DNA of 64,000 nucleotides, from positions 3,065,467 to 3,129,466 of the forward strand of contig NZ_MPNU01000001.1 of the NCBI RefSeq assembly GCF_001896205.1, written 5' to 3'. Position 1 is the stretch's first letter. Each line of letters opens with the position of its first letter. Under the pieces are notes generated by a model, which worked only from the letters and a program-made list of their open reading frames with translations, searched no databases and was not told where the DNA came from. Positions 30,047-39,474 of this stretch are shown piece after piece. This DNA comes from Edwardsiella piscicida (GTDB lineage: Bacteria > Pseudomonadota > Gammaproteobacteria > Enterobacterales > Enterobacteriaceae). The position numbers and the translations under genes are program-made.

Positions 30047-30806
30047 TGACGCTCACCTCGCGCATCGTATTAAGTTCGTTAAATATCTTATGCGACTCTT
30101 CGGTTTCACGCAGGGCCTTCTCTCTTTCATCCGCCAGATCGACCGCCAGACCGGCGGCAACGCCCAGCACCGAGGCCACGACGATCCCCAGGGAATAAGG
30201 TAGGATCACCAGCAGCACGCCGGAGACGCTGGCCACCACCGCGGCAATGATACAGGCGCGGCTTTTCACCTGCGGGATCACGATGGCGATAAAGGCGGCG
30301 ATCATCGCGAAATCCAGCCCGTATTTTTCAATGTTAGGAAACGCCGCCCCCAGCAATGCGCCGAGAAAGTCGGCCACCACCCAAATAAACCAGAAGGTCA
30401 GCATCGCGGACATATAGAAATAGACTTTCTCATGCTTATTTTCCTGCATCGGTTTAACCGTGACCGCATACACCTCGTCCGTCAGTCCATATGCCATCAG
30501 GCATTTTTTCCAGAGTGCGTAGTGGCGCATTTTATCCGACATCGATGCGCTATACAGTACATGGCGCAGGTTAATGATCAGCGTAGTTAATACGACAACC
30601 CCTATCGAGGCGCCAGTTTTTATCATATTCAGCGCCAGCATCTGCGCCGATCCGGCGATAACAATGCAGGACCAGGCGGTGCTCTGCCATATGCTCATGC
30701 CCGCTCCGACGCTCAGCGCACCGACGATAAATGAGAAGGGAAAGTCCCCGACGCACAGCGGAAAAATCATCTTCATTCCGCTGAGTATTGCTTGTTTTCT
30801 TTTCAT
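30039..30806 (-). CDS. azlC: AzlC family branched-chain amino acid exporter subunit
   Basis: Large subunit of an AzlCD exporter. ATG 30806 lies 5 bases after GGAGG and gives 255 residues with MIFPLCVGDFPFSFIVGALSVGAG, typical of AzlC, and about seven membrane helices. The cytoplasmic C-terminus is charged. It is placed directly after the cyuA-like gene (33 bases) and before azlD, so substrates may be the amino acids or products handled by that enzyme. Confidence 0.93.
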   Translation of the reverse strand: MKRKQAILSGMKMIFPLCVGDFPFSFIVGALSVGAGMSIWQSTAWSCIVIAGSAQMLALNMIKTGASIGVVVLTTLIINLRHVLYSASMSDKMRHYALWKKCLMAYGLTDEVYAVTVKPMQENKHEKVYFYMSAMLTFWFIWVVADFLGALLGAAFPNIEKYGLDFAMIAAFIAIVIPQVKSRACIIAAVVASVSGVLLVILPYSLGIVVASVLGVAAGLAVDLADEREKALRETEESHKIFNELNTMREVSVND

Positions 30807-30839
30807 ATTAGCCTCCATCCTGCGGCGCTAATCTTTCAA

Positions 30840-32123
30840 TTATTTTTGAGTCATGATGCTAATAATTTCTTTATCGGTGAAGCGCATCGGTTTGATCACC
30901 AGACGGCACAGATTCTGAATCGAGTCTTCCACGTCATGGGCCACGATACCGTCATTTTCACCGGCGCAGTGGTTTTGGCGCGCCATCAGCACCGATTTAA
31001 AGGCGCTCATGGTGGTCGTGGAGACTTTCATCGCGCAGCTGTTGGAGGCGCCGTCGCAGATGATGCCGCTGACGTCGCTGATCATGTTGGTAATCGCCTG
31101 GCCGATCGCCTGGAAGCTGTGGGTAAACAGCCAGGCCATGCCGGCGGCCGAGCCCATGGCGGCCGTCGAGGCGGCGCACATCGCGGACAGGCGGGTATAG
31201 CGCGCATGGATCGAGATCGCCACCAGATGGGAGAGTGCTAGCGCACGGGCCAGCTGGTCATCGTTAACCTTGAGGTGACGAGCCACCGCAACGACCGGCA
31301 GCGTTGCGGCAATCCCTTGATTACCTGAGCCAAAGTTAGACATGGCTGGAACCGGCGCGCCGCCCATGCGGGCATCAGAGGCGGCCACCGTGTCGATCAG
31401 CACCCGGGTCATCAGCGAATCGCTCATCATCCCCTCATCAATGGCGGCGGAGAGGGTCTGGTTAATATTCAGGCCATAGGGCTGAGCCTTACCGACCGTC
31501 GATAGGGTGCCGTTAATCTCGGCGGCCTGCAGGATAAACGCCAGCTCATCAAACGGCGCCTGATTCACATAATCAAAAGCCTCGCGCAGCGTAAACGGCG
31601 GAAGCTCACCCGCCGCATCCTCCTGACCACGCGGTTGCGCCACGGCGACGGCCTCACCGTTCAGGTACAGTTCAGTCACGTTAGTATGGCTGCCGTTCAC
31701 CACGATACGGCATTCGCTGTGCTGACTGCGCAGGGTCAGATCCAGATGGATAAAGTCCTCGGTATCGGCAGCGCCGATATTCACTCTACCGCAGGCAACC
31801 ATCGTTTTTGCCTGTTCAACGCACGCATCGCCGATCCCTTTTAAGGTTTCCAGGCCGCGGCTGGCATCCCCCCCGAGGGCGCCGATGGCCGCCGCCAGAT
31901 TAACGCCGCAGCAGGCGGTGCCGGGGATGGTTACCCCCATGGCATTTTTATACAGATTTTCAGAGATGGCGCCGCTAATGGTCTCAACCGGCTCCCCTAG
32001 GCATCGCTGGGCATAGGCCGCCGCATAGGCGATGGCGACCGGCTCAGTGCAGCCCAGCGCCGGCGCGACCTCTTTTTTCAGCCATTGCACGAATAACGGT
32101 GTCGCGGTAATTGGCGTAGTCAT
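30840..32123 (-). CDS. cyuA: CyuA-like L-cysteine desulfidase / serine dehydratase alpha family (UPF0597)
   Basis: Iron-sulfur enzyme of the CyuA (YhaM) family, which releases sulfide or ammonia from cysteine or serine without PLP, through 2-aminoacrylate. ATG 32123 gives 427 residues. Family motifs: ALGCTEPVAIAYAAA, GVTIPGTACCGVNLAAAIGALGG, DARMGGAPVPAMSNFGSGNQG and the cysteine-bearing ICDGASNSCAMKVS. First gene of an operon with azlC, azlD and a ridA-like gene. Specificity (cysteine, serine or another) is not decided by sequence. Confidence 0.88.
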   Translation of the reverse strand: MTTPITATPLFVQWLKKEVAPALGCTEPVAIAYAAAYAQRCLGEPVETISGAISENLYKNAMGVTIPGTACCGVNLAAAIGALGGDASRGLETLKGIGDACVEQAKTMVACGRVNIGAADTEDFIHLDLTLRSQHSECRIVVNGSHTNVTELYLNGEAVAVAQPRGQEDAAGELPPFTLREAFDYVNQAPFDELAFILQAAEINGTLSTVGKAQPYGLNINQTLSAAIDEGMMSDSLMTRVLIDTVAASDARMGGAPVPAMSNFGSGNQGIAATLPVVAVARHLKVNDDQLARALALSHLVAISIHARYTRLSAMCAASTAAMGSAAGMAWLFTHSFQAIGQAITNMISDVSGIICDGASNSCAMKVSTTTMSAFKSVLMARQNHCAGENDGIVAHDVEDSIQNLCRLVIKPMRFTDKEIISIMTQK

Positions 32124-32611
32124 TGTTATTTTCCTCAAGATTAAAAAACAAATGCTCTGATAAATACTCTATGGGAATCCGCAGGAAATAACTTTCTATA
32201 ATCACTCGTCTTATTGGCGACAAAAAGAAAAAACACTCTATTTTTAAAAATAGGAAAAAAATAAATTACAACAATGTTAATTGATTGATTTCCATTGGAT
32301 TAATAATGATATCAATTATCAAAAGGCAATTTTTAGTGCATTGCATCACACTTTGCAAAGAGAATAATTTTCTTATTCCACTTAAAACTCAGCAAAAAAA
32401 TTTCATCAATAGGCTATCTTGCAGCAAGAAACCCTAGAAACTCATTTCTAATTGTTTCTGTAAATATCACAATTCAAATATATTTATAAAAATATGGAAT
32501 ATTATTTTAAAAAGCAAAGTCAGTCTGCGGCGATAATAAAAAGGCGAGGTGGAAAGAGGTTGCCAATAATATGGCCAGAGGTAGGCGTGTCGATAATGTC
32601 AGCGATGCGAA
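32124..32611. other. AT-rich intergenic region upstream of the cyuA operon
   Basis: About 490 bases, clearly richer in A+T than the surroundings, with no open frame that looks coding. It must contain the promoter of the cyuA-azlCD-ridA operon. I see several A/T tracts suggestive of nucleoid-protein (H-NS-like) binding, but no firm operator. Confidence 0.4.
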
Positions 32612-32641
32612 CGCCTTACCGCCGGACACGGCGATAAGGCG
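32612..32641 (-). repeat. Hairpin behind the hydrolase gene
   Basis: CGCCTTACCGCC and GGCGATAAGGCG form a 12-bp stem with one mismatch and a 6-base loop, starting 10 bases after the stop. It has no T run and resembles a REP-type element more than a terminator. I saw no other clear copy in the window. Confidence 0.45.
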
Positions 32642-32650
32642 CGGGACCGA

Positions 32651-33511
32651 TTACAGGTGCGCGTTAAACCACGCCAACTGCTCGGCGAGAGAGCGGCAGA
32701 AGTGCTCGCCGTCATACATATCGTAGTGGTGCGCTCCCTCCTCGACATACAGCCGCTTGGTCGCGGCACCCGCGGCGGCAAACAGAGCGATCCCCTGCTG
32801 CGGAGGATTGACCGTATCCTGTTCCGCCACCACCACCAGCGTGGGACACTGTACCTGCGCCGCAAAGCGCGCCGGCTGATAGCGAACGGTTTCCAGCACC
32901 GTCAGAAAAGGGATTTTGATATCCATCGCGGGATAACGCAGCCGATAGTCGGCAAAGAAGGCCTTGGACTCCTCGTCACTCAGCACCCGCGTAACGGCCA
33001 CCATCATCTCTTTACCGCTGGCGTTCTTTTTCTCCTCCATCCGCAGCAGCGAGGCAATAAAGGCGTTCTTCTCCTCTTCCGTCATCTGTCCGGTGACCAT
33101 GGCCTCGCCGTCGGCAAAGGCCAGCTGACTCACAATACACCTCACCCGGGCGTCGCCAGCGGCAGCGGCAAAGACATGGCAGCCGCCAAATGAGGTACCC
33201 CACAGGCCAATGCGCTCGGCATCGATAGCCGGCTGGGCCGCAGCCCAATCAATCACGCTGGTAATATCCGCCGTCTGCATAGCGGGAACCAGGCGACCGC
33301 GCTCTCCCGCGCTGGCGCCAAATCCGCGATAATCAAAGGTCAACGCAGAGAATCCCGCCTGCGCGAAGGCTTCCGCAAAGGCAGGTAATAGCGCCTGCTG
33401 AATACCACAAAATCCATGACATAAAATAATCGCCGGAGAAGCGCTAATCTCTGCGGGGTGATACCAGGTCAGCGCAATACCGTTAGGCAAGGTATGAGTT
33501 GATATTTGCAT
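32651..33511 (-). CDS. Alpha/beta hydrolase (dienelactone hydrolase-like peptidase S15 type)
   Basis: 286 residues from ATG 33511; a longer upstream frame encodes an implausible hydrophobic start. The nucleophile elbow is GTSFGG (G-x-S-x-G), with the oxyanion segment CHGFCGIQ, an acidic residue in VVVAEQDTVNPP and the catalytic His in EEGAHHYDMYDG. Probably a cytoplasmic esterase or lipase-like enzyme. Substrate unknown and no operon partner: it is separated from both neighbours by more than 400 bases. Confidence 0.8.
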   Translation of the reverse strand: MQISTHTLPNGIALTWYHPAEISASPAIILCHGFCGIQQALLPAFAEAFAQAGFSALTFDYRGFGASAGERGRLVPAMQTADITSVIDWAAAQPAIDAERIGLWGTSFGGCHVFAAAAGDARVRCIVSQLAFADGEAMVTGQMTEEEKNAFIASLLRMEEKKNASGKEMMVAVTRVLSDEESKAFFADYRLRYPAMDIKIPFLTVLETVRYQPARFAAQVQCPTLVVVAEQDTVNPPQQGIALFAAAGAATKRLYVEEGAHHYDMYDGEHFCRSLAEQLAWFNAHL

Positions 33512-33948
33512 TATCAGGAACGATCCATTTTTTATTAGGATCGTTACTATCAGCCAAAATACGATAGGCATTCAAGAAAAATCAAATCAGCGCTAGGACA
33601 CCGTTTAGCTCTCGTTGACAATCACATTAAAACAGTAAGATAACATCTGAATGCGACCAGAATCACGGCGATGGCGCCATCCCGATATACTTATTTTTAG
33701 GTAGCGATGCGCTAGGTGGTTTATTCATAGGTGCGCGGCACTTTAGTATTGCCGCAGCAACTTTTCATTTTTACACAATACGCCAAATTCATCCCAATTC
33801 TTGCCCCCTCCGTTGAGACTGGGTTTTATTTTTAGTGTTAGTCTGTACCTCGATATTCATCGATGCGCGGAGGATACGATCGCGTGATGACCCGAGCTTC
33901 TCTGAACCCGAAATAAGCTATACGGCAACCTGACTGAGAGAGACGACC
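33512..33948. other. Intergenic region between the hydrolase and rna
   Basis: Divergent promoters must lie here. No RNA gene, repeat or convincing small frame was seen in these 437 bases. Confidence 0.3.
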
Positions 33949-34674
33949 GTGCTACGAATTAAATATTTTCTGTTACTGCTCCTGCTTTGCGTTTCCGGCC
34001 CCCTGTATGCCCTGGATAAAGATGAGCAGGATCTGCCCGGCCTGCCCAGCGGCGCCTACGACTACCTGGTTTACGCCGTCACCTGGCAGCCTACGTTTTG
34101 TCTGCTGAATCCGGCTGCTCCGGGGTGTAAAGCCTATCGCGCCGACTTTTATACCCATGGGATCTGGCCCTACTTTCTCTCTACCGAGCAGAGCGCCAAC
34201 CGCCATCCCTCCAACTGTATCCAGTCACCCGGCTGCCCCGCGGGCAGCAGCTGCGCGCTGTTACCGGGCGTGATCGACGCCCTGCTGAAAGATACGGCGT
34301 TTCGAAAAATCGTCAGCGCCCAGCCCGAAGGGCTGATGAAGCACGAATGGAGTAAGCACGGTACCTGCCTCGGCAGCGATCAGCGGGGATATTTTACTCG
34401 CTTTACGCAGCTGAAATCGGCGGTGAAATATGACGATGAATTCAAAAAGCATATGGGGCAGTCCGTCTCTCTCGACACCCTGCGCGCCTGGTTCCCCGAT
34501 AACGTTCGCTTTCGCTGTGCAACCCACGGCGGCAAGCACTATTTCTTTGAAGCGTTTTACCTGATAGACCGGCAGGGCGCCCCCGATGGCCGCGACGCCA
34601 AGCTGCAGATAGGTGAACCCTGCCCGTTAGAAGCTATCTGGATCCCCGCGCCGCCGTCGCTCGATGCACGCTAA
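33949..34674 (+). CDS. rna: Ribonuclease I (T2 family), periplasmic
   Basis: Broad-specificity endoribonuclease. 241 residues starting at GTG 33949. A signal peptide of about 21 residues (hydrophobic core FLLLLLLCVSG) ends before ALDKDEQ. Both T2 active-site segments are present, THGIWP near 66 and KHEWSKHGTC near 130, and at least eight Cys are available for disulfides. Confidence 0.93.
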   Translation: MLRIKYFLLLLLLCVSGPLYALDKDEQDLPGLPSGAYDYLVYAVTWQPTFCLLNPAAPGCKAYRADFYTHGIWPYFLSTEQSANRHPSNCIQSPGCPAGSSCALLPGVIDALLKDTAFRKIVSAQPEGLMKHEWSKHGTCLGSDQRGYFTRFTQLKSAVKYDDEFKKHMGQSVSLDTLRAWFPDNVRFRCATHGGKHYFFEAFYLIDRQGAPDGRDAKLQIGEPCPLEAIWIPAPPSLDAR

Positions 34675-35082
34675 TCCGTAAATCCCATAACACCGCGCCG
34701 GAGCGCCATCGCTGCGTATCCCGGCGCCCTCCCCCTCCACGCGGTAAAACAGCGCTGACGCGATAAATCAGGGATAATAAACATTATCCATAGCCGACGA
34801 TTAACGAACGCAGATCAGTCGCGTATCTTCACGCGATGACCGTTCGGTCGCCCAAAATACGCCATGCCCCCCGCGGCGACGCTCAGGCCAGCCGGGGCCG
34901 CGAGCCGGAGATAAAGACGAAAGCTGGAGCAACGCAGAACGGCAAAATAATCATCCCGCGTCAAAACGCGCCGACGGGTCTATACAGATAATCGGATACA
35001 GCAAGACGGGCCATTCGCTATCCACATCGCCATATATAGCCACATCGGCACTGAGGTAATACACGCCCTATATCGCCGCGCT
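34675..35082. other. Intergenic region between rna and the cyclase gene
   Basis: 408 bases between two convergent genes. I see neither a gene nor a strong terminator here. Confidence 0.3.
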
Positions 35083-36552
35083 CTATATTTTAAGCGACGC
35101 TAGCTCGCGGTACTTCAGCCGATTACGTCCGGTATTTTTGGCCTGATACAGCATTTCATCGGCATAGCGCACCAGCGCATCGAATGACTGGGGGGTTACG
35201 CACTCCCGCGGCACCAGCACGCAGCCGATGCTGACCGTGAGATGGCCCGGTAAGGCCTCATCGCTACCGTAATCCAGAGACTCACGCAGCTTATCCAGCC
35301 GTTCTAAAATATTGCACTGACCGTCAGCGCTGCACAGCGCAATAAACTCCTCGCCGCCGAAGCGGCCGATCAGACTATCCGGCTCCTTAAAATGACGACG
35401 CATTTCATTGGAAAAGTAGATCAGCGCTTCATCTCCAGCCTGATGACCATAGGTATCGTTGTAATGCTTAAAGTAGTCCAGATCGAACAGCGCTAGCGCT
35501 ACCAGCGACCTGGCATGCTGCAGCAGCGGCGCAAAATGCTGAACAAAGCTGCGCCGGTTACGGATCCCGGTCAGATAGTCGATGCTGGCCTGCAGGGTCA
35601 GCGCCTGATTCAGCTGCTCCAGCTGCTCACGCTGGGCGGCCAGCGCCTGCAGCACGACTTTATCTGCGCCAATATCCTGGATCTGTGAAATATAAAGCAG
35701 CACCGCATCCTGCTCAAAAATGGCCGATACGCTCAAACGTACCCACAGGTAGGCGCCATCTCGCTTCAGGTAGCGCTTCTCCACCGAGTAAAACTCAATG
35801 CGACGCTGCGCCAGATCCTGCAGGTATTGCAGATCCAGCGCCAGATCGTCGGGATGAGTTATCGACTGAAAGCTGGTATTCAGCATCTCCGCCTCGCTGT
35901 ATCCCAGCATCTTACAAAAGGTACGGTTGGCTCGTCGGTAGTAGCCCTCCGGTGAGGTCAGCGCCATCCCAATCGCCGCGTATTTAAACGCCTTATCGAT
36001 GATCTCATTGATGCGCTGGTTTTCCCGCAGCAGCTGCGCGTTACGCTGGAGCAGCGTCGACTGATACAGCATATGGCCGATGCTGCTGGCCATAAAGCGC
36101 ACGCAGGCAATCTGTCCGCTGCTGAAGGGGCGGTTACGCCCATTGCGCGACAGCAGCTCCAGCAGGCCATAAAACTCACCGCCCACCGTCAGCGGAATCC
36201 CGATATAGCTGGCGACGGGCAGCGCGCGGTAGGGCGGCGGCAGGCGCTGACGCTGCGCATCGGAAACCGTGGTCTGTACCACCAGCGCTCCCTGGGCCAC
36301 CACGCTGGCGCTGAAGTCCGCTGCGAGCGCGAGGTGGTGTCCCGCCTGCAGCCCCGCGAGCGCGGGATACTGAAAGACGACGCTGGCGATCCGATGGTTC
36401 ACCCGGCTGATCACCCCGACCTGCATGTTAAGGATCTTCAGCCCCAGCCCCAGGATATGGTGGTACACCTCATCGCCCGCGTCATGCGGCAGCGTGGTAA
36501 GGGATACCAGCTCGGGGTAGTAACGCGCCAGCTGCGGATCGCTGTCGTTCAC
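35083..36552 (-). CDS. GAF-PAS-GGDEF diguanylate cyclase
   Basis: Makes cyclic di-GMP from two GTP. 489 residues from a GTG start preceded by [12 protein letters not shown] domain occupies about 25-165 (SYIGIPLTVGGEFYGLLELLSR), a PAS/PAC domain about 185-305 (RANRTFCKMLGYSEAEML), and a coiled linker about 310-330. The GGDEF domain has the active-site variant GGEEF in GRFGGEEFIAL and the DFDY-like FDLDYFKHYNDTYGH. All catalytic residues are present. No membrane segment, so it is a cytoplasmic sensor. No RxxD inhibitory site was evident just before GGEEF. Confidence 0.93.
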   Translation of the reverse strand: MNDSDPQLARYYPELVSLTTLPHDAGDEVYHHILGLGLKILNMQVGVISRVNHRIASVVFQYPALAGLQAGHHLALAADFSASVVAQGALVVQTTVSDAQRQRLPPPYRALPVASYIGIPLTVGGEFYGLLELLSRNGRNRPFSSGQIACVRFMASSIGHMLYQSTLLQRNAQLLRENQRINEIIDKAFKYAAIGMALTSPEGYYRRANRTFCKMLGYSEAEMLNTSFQSITHPDDLALDLQYLQDLAQRRIEFYSVEKRYLKRDGAYLWVRLSVSAIFEQDAVLLYISQIQDIGADKVVLQALAAQREQLEQLNQALTLQASIDYLTGIRNRRSFVQHFAPLLQHARSLVALALFDLDYFKHYNDTYGHQAGDEALIYFSNEMRRHFKEPDSLIGRFGGEEFIALCSADGQCNILERLDKLRESLDYGSDEALPGHLTVSIGCVLVPRECVTPQSFDALVRYADEMLYQAKNTGRNRLKYRELASLKI

Positions 36553-36637
36553 GGCCTCTCTCCTTCAGAACATCGGGGGATATCGCTTTATTACTATAGA
36601 ACAGCCGGGGCGGCGCAGTGGACGGGAGGGAGATAAA

Positions 36638-36664
36638 AAAAACCCCGGCGCAATAGGCCGGGGA
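36638..36664 (-). terminator. Terminator after the microprotein and TDT transporter gene
   Basis: On the minus strand CCCCGGC and GCCGGGG form a 7-bp stem with a 7-base loop followed by eight T. It lies 34 bases past the 27-codon frame at 36698-36781. Confidence 0.92.
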
Positions 36665-36697
36665 ATATGACAGAACACTTACAGAGTCATCACAGTT

Positions 36698-36781
36698 TTA
36701 AAGAAACAGAGCCCAAGCTGTACAGCTGATAAAGAGGACGATAGCCATTAAGGGGACGACGTTAATGCAGTTGCTCTTCAT
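36698..36781 (-). CDS. Putative 27-residue transmembrane microprotein
   Basis: ATG 36781 follows GAGGGA by 6-7 bases and opens a 27-codon frame to TAA. The product begins MKSNCINVV and ends TAWALFL, with one continuous hydrophobic stretch long enough to span the membrane and two cysteines. It sits 15 bases after the TDT transporter stop and just before a strong terminator, so it is transcribed with that transporter. Such tiny proteins often bind a membrane partner. I know no named family for it. Confidence 0.6.
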   Translation of the reverse strand: MKSNCINVVPLMAIVLFISCTAWALFL

Positions 36782-36796
36782 GCGATATCCCTCACC

Positions 36797-37789
36797 TTAC
36801 GCCACGTTGTTAAACGTTGTATCGTTCTTGCCCGCCAGACGCAGACCCGGCAGCCAGTAGTTGTGGGCATAGCGCAGCGCGACATAGGCGATGATCACCG
36901 TGGCCACCGCGACCTCTACCGTCGCCATCAGGTGAAGCTGCGCCGCGTAGTCCGCTGCTCCCGGATACTGAGCAACCAGATGGGACATCTTGTACAGCGC
37001 GGTGGCACCGATGGCCATCGGGAAGGTAAAGGCCGCATAACCCGGGCTGAACGGCAGCTGCAGCAGACGGAAGAAGGAGCAGTAAATCACGACCGTCATC
37101 AGCAGGGCGATCCCCAGCAGAATGGCGCAAAGCAGCAATGACGGATTCTGAACCACGGTCAGATAGCCAGCCAGAGAGAGGCTTGCCGGAGCAGCCATGA
37201 TGGCGATCGTCGGCTTCGCGGCATCCGGCACCTCATTGCAGAACATGAAGCGGTAAATCATCAGCGGCAGCATGATCAGGTAGCTGACCATCCCGATCAC
37301 CAGCAGAATCTGTGCGAACGGAATAAAGGCGGCGCCAGGACAGCAAACATCGGCAACGATGATACCGACCGGCGGCACGAACCAGCTCGGCACCATATGG
37401 TGCATACGCGGCTCACGGGCGCGGTGGAAGAAAAACAGCGCCAGCGCAATCAGGTGTACCGCGACCGCAGCCAGCCACAGCCCCTGCCCTACGCGGGGAA
37501 AATAGTGGCCTACGGCCACGGATACCACCATCGTCGCCATGGCGAAGGTCGGCACGATACTGCCCACCACCGGATGCTTAATATCCTGCATCAGGGTGTC
37601 GGGGTGAAAAATAAAGCGAACGGTCAACGCCAGCAGGATCGCGGCGGCGATCAGCGCGCCGATATTCTGTCCGATCCCGTGCAGCGGCAGCGCATTTTCC
37701 AGCCCCCAGCCAATGCTGGCAATACCCAGAGCCAATCCAGCCGCCGGCGTCGGCATGCTGCGAACCTTGCGATGAATTAATCTTAACAC
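36797..37789 (-). CDS. TDT family (TehA/SLAC1-like) transporter
   Basis: About ten membrane helices. The most likely start is GTG 37789, 7 bases after GAGG, giving 330 residues; ATG 37828 and ATG 37756 are also open. It begins with MPTPAAGLALGIASIGWGLE-type residues and has the family hallmark of a central pore-lining Phe in a helix such as FTFPMAIGATALYKM. Relatives include TehA (tellurite or anion channel) and dicarboxylate or sulfite carriers. It is divergent from a LysR regulator that probably controls it, and co-transcribed with the microprotein. Confidence 0.85.
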   Translation of the reverse strand: MLRLIHRKVRSMPTPAAGLALGIASIGWGLENALPLHGIGQNIGALIAAAILLALTVRFIFHPDTLMQDIKHPVVGSIVPTFAMATMVVSVAVGHYFPRVGQGLWLAAVAVHLIALALFFFHRAREPRMHHMVPSWFVPPVGIIVADVCCPGAAFIPFAQILLVIGMVSYLIMLPLMIYRFMFCNEVPDAAKPTIAIMAAPASLSLAGYLTVVQNPSLLLCAILLGIALLMTVVIYCSFFRLLQLPFSPGYAAFTFPMAIGATALYKMSHLVAQYPGAADYAAQLHLMATVEVAVATVIIAYVALRYAHNYWLPGLRLAGKNDTTFNNVA

Positions 37790-37896
37790 CTGAACACCTC
37801 TACGTTTTTCATTGTTTCTATGGCGCATACTATAGCCACAGGATATTATTTAAAAAATCAATAAATTTCTTACCATTGGTTTAGGAAAACTAAACA

Positions 37897-38775
37897 ATGA
37901 ATATCACCTTCAAACAGCTGCGCGTCTTTGTCGCCATTGCCCGCAGCGGCACCCTGACCCAGGCGGCATCACAGCTGTTTATGACCAAGGGAGCCCTGTC
38001 GCAAACCCTAAGCGAACTGGAAAACCAGCTTGGAGTGCGACTGTTTGAGCGTCAGCACGCCCGCCTACTGCTGAACCATGAGGGACAGCGCCTATTGCCG
38101 GTGGCCGACGAGCTGCTGACCCGGATGCAGGGGGTGGAGAGCCTGTTCAACAACGGCAACGGCGATACCCGGCTGATGGTCGGCTGCACCAAGACCATCG
38201 GCAGCTATCTACTGCCGGAGCTGCTCAGCGCATTCCAGCTGCGCTACGGCTGGCTCCCCCTGCCGATCATCGCCAATACCCAGGGCATTGCCGGCATGGT
38301 GGCCGGATTTGAGCTGGATGTGGCGCTGCTGGAGGGACCGGTCACCGACCCGGCGCTAATCTGCCAGCCGTGGCTGGAGGATGAGATGGTGGTGGTCGCA
38401 AGCCTTGAACACCCGCTGGCCGGACGGGGCCCGCTGAGCTATGCGCAGCTCAGCCGGGAGCGCTGGCTACTGCGCGAGGCGGGGTCAGCCAGCCGGGCCT
38501 TCTTTGACCACCAGCTGGCACCCCGCCTGGACAATCCGCAGGTGGTGCTGTCGCTGGATGCCTTTGACGCGATCCTCGCCTGCGTCAAAAACAATCTGGG
38601 CATTACCTTTATTTCCCGCCGCATGCTGGAGCAGCCGCTGTACGCCGGACAGTTCTGTATCCTCCCCTGCGAACTGCGCTTTAGCCGCCGTTTCTCCCTG
38701 TGCCTGCAGCGCAGCAAGTATATCTCCCCCACCCTGAATCTATGGCTAGAATTTTGTCGCCATTGGTCAGCGTAG
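37897..38775 (+). CDS. LysR family transcriptional regulator
   Basis: 292 residues. The N-terminal winged helix-turn-helix is at about 3-60 (FKQLRVFVAIARSGTLTQAA, then LFMTKGALSQTLSELENQLGVRLFERQ), and a periplasmic-binding-like effector domain follows. It is divergent from the TDT transporter with about 107 bases between, the classical layout for LysR control of a neighbour. Effector unknown. Confidence 0.92.
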   Translation: MNITFKQLRVFVAIARSGTLTQAASQLFMTKGALSQTLSELENQLGVRLFERQHARLLLNHEGQRLLPVADELLTRMQGVESLFNNGNGDTRLMVGCTKTIGSYLLPELLSAFQLRYGWLPLPIIANTQGIAGMVAGFELDVALLEGPVTDPALICQPWLEDEMVVVASLEHPLAGRGPLSYAQLSRERWLLREAGSASRAFFDHQLAPRLDNPQVVLSLDAFDAILACVKNNLGITFISRRMLEQPLYAGQFCILPCELRFSRRFSLCLQRSKYISPTLNLWLEFCRHWSA

Positions 38776-38867
38776 GCGGGCGCCTCGTACATCCGTGTAA
38801 CGATTACTGGCCGCATCTACTTGAAACTCTTTGTATTACAAATAAATCCACACTGACGTTGAATGAT

Positions 38868-38874
38868 CTATACT
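38868..38874 (+). promoter_or_regulatory. Sigma-S-type -10 element of dps
   Basis: CTATACT matches the extended -10 sequence preferred by sigma-S, with no good -35 at the right distance. It lies 55 bases before the dps start. E. coli dps is sigma-S dependent in stationary phase. Confidence 0.5.
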
Positions 38875-38929
38875 GCTTGGGTACTGAGCACTACTGCTGC
38901 TTTGATTATCTAATTCTAAGGAGATCAAG

Positions 38930-39454
38930 ATGAGCACGGTTAAAAAAAGCGACGTCCAAGCACGCCAACGTCTTCCCCTGGCCACGCCAACCGATCTGGG
39001 CCATGAGGCAACCAAAGCAATCAGCGCAGCAATGAATGCACTGCTGGCCGACATTTTTGCCCTTTACCTGAAAACCAAGAATTTCCACTGGCATATGAGT
39101 GGCCCGCATTTCCGCGACTACCATCTGCTGCTGGACGAGCAAAGCGCACAGCTGTTTGCCATGACCGATGATATTGCTGAACGCGTACGTAAAGTTGGCG
39201 GCAATACCCTGCACTCCATCGGCGAAATCTCCCGGATGCAGCGGATTAAAGACAACGATGCCGAGTACGTCGATCCCATCGACATGCTGGCTGAGCTGTG
39301 TGAAGACAACAAACAGGTCGCCGCTGAGCTGCGCGCCGCCCATGCGGTCTGCGATGAGTATCACGACATCTCCAGCGCCAGCCTGATCGAAAACTGGATC
39401 GACGAAACTGAACGCCGCGTCTGGTTCCTGTTTGAAGCCTGCCGCCGCGCCTAA
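38930..39454 (+). CDS. dps: Dps family ferritin-like DNA protection protein
   Basis: Dodecameric ferroxidase that stores iron and protects DNA from peroxide. 174 residues. Ferroxidase residues are in KNFHWHMSGPHFRDYHLLLDEQ (about 44-65). AAGGAG precedes the ATG by 7 bases. The sequence belongs to the NFHWHMSGPHF type common in other bacterial groups rather than the canonical E. coli type (AHWNMRG), so it may be a paralogue. DNA binding through the N-terminal Lys/Arg residues is plausible. Confidence 0.9.
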   Translation: MSTVKKSDVQARQRLPLATPTDLGHEATKAISAAMNALLADIFALYLKTKNFHWHMSGPHFRDYHLLLDEQSAQLFAMTDDIAERVRKVGGNTLHSIGEISRMQRIKDNDAEYVDPIDMLAELCEDNKQVAAELRAAHAVCDEYHDISSASLIENWIDETERRVWFLFEACRRA

Positions 39455-39474
39455 GATCGTTTATTGTCGCTGTC

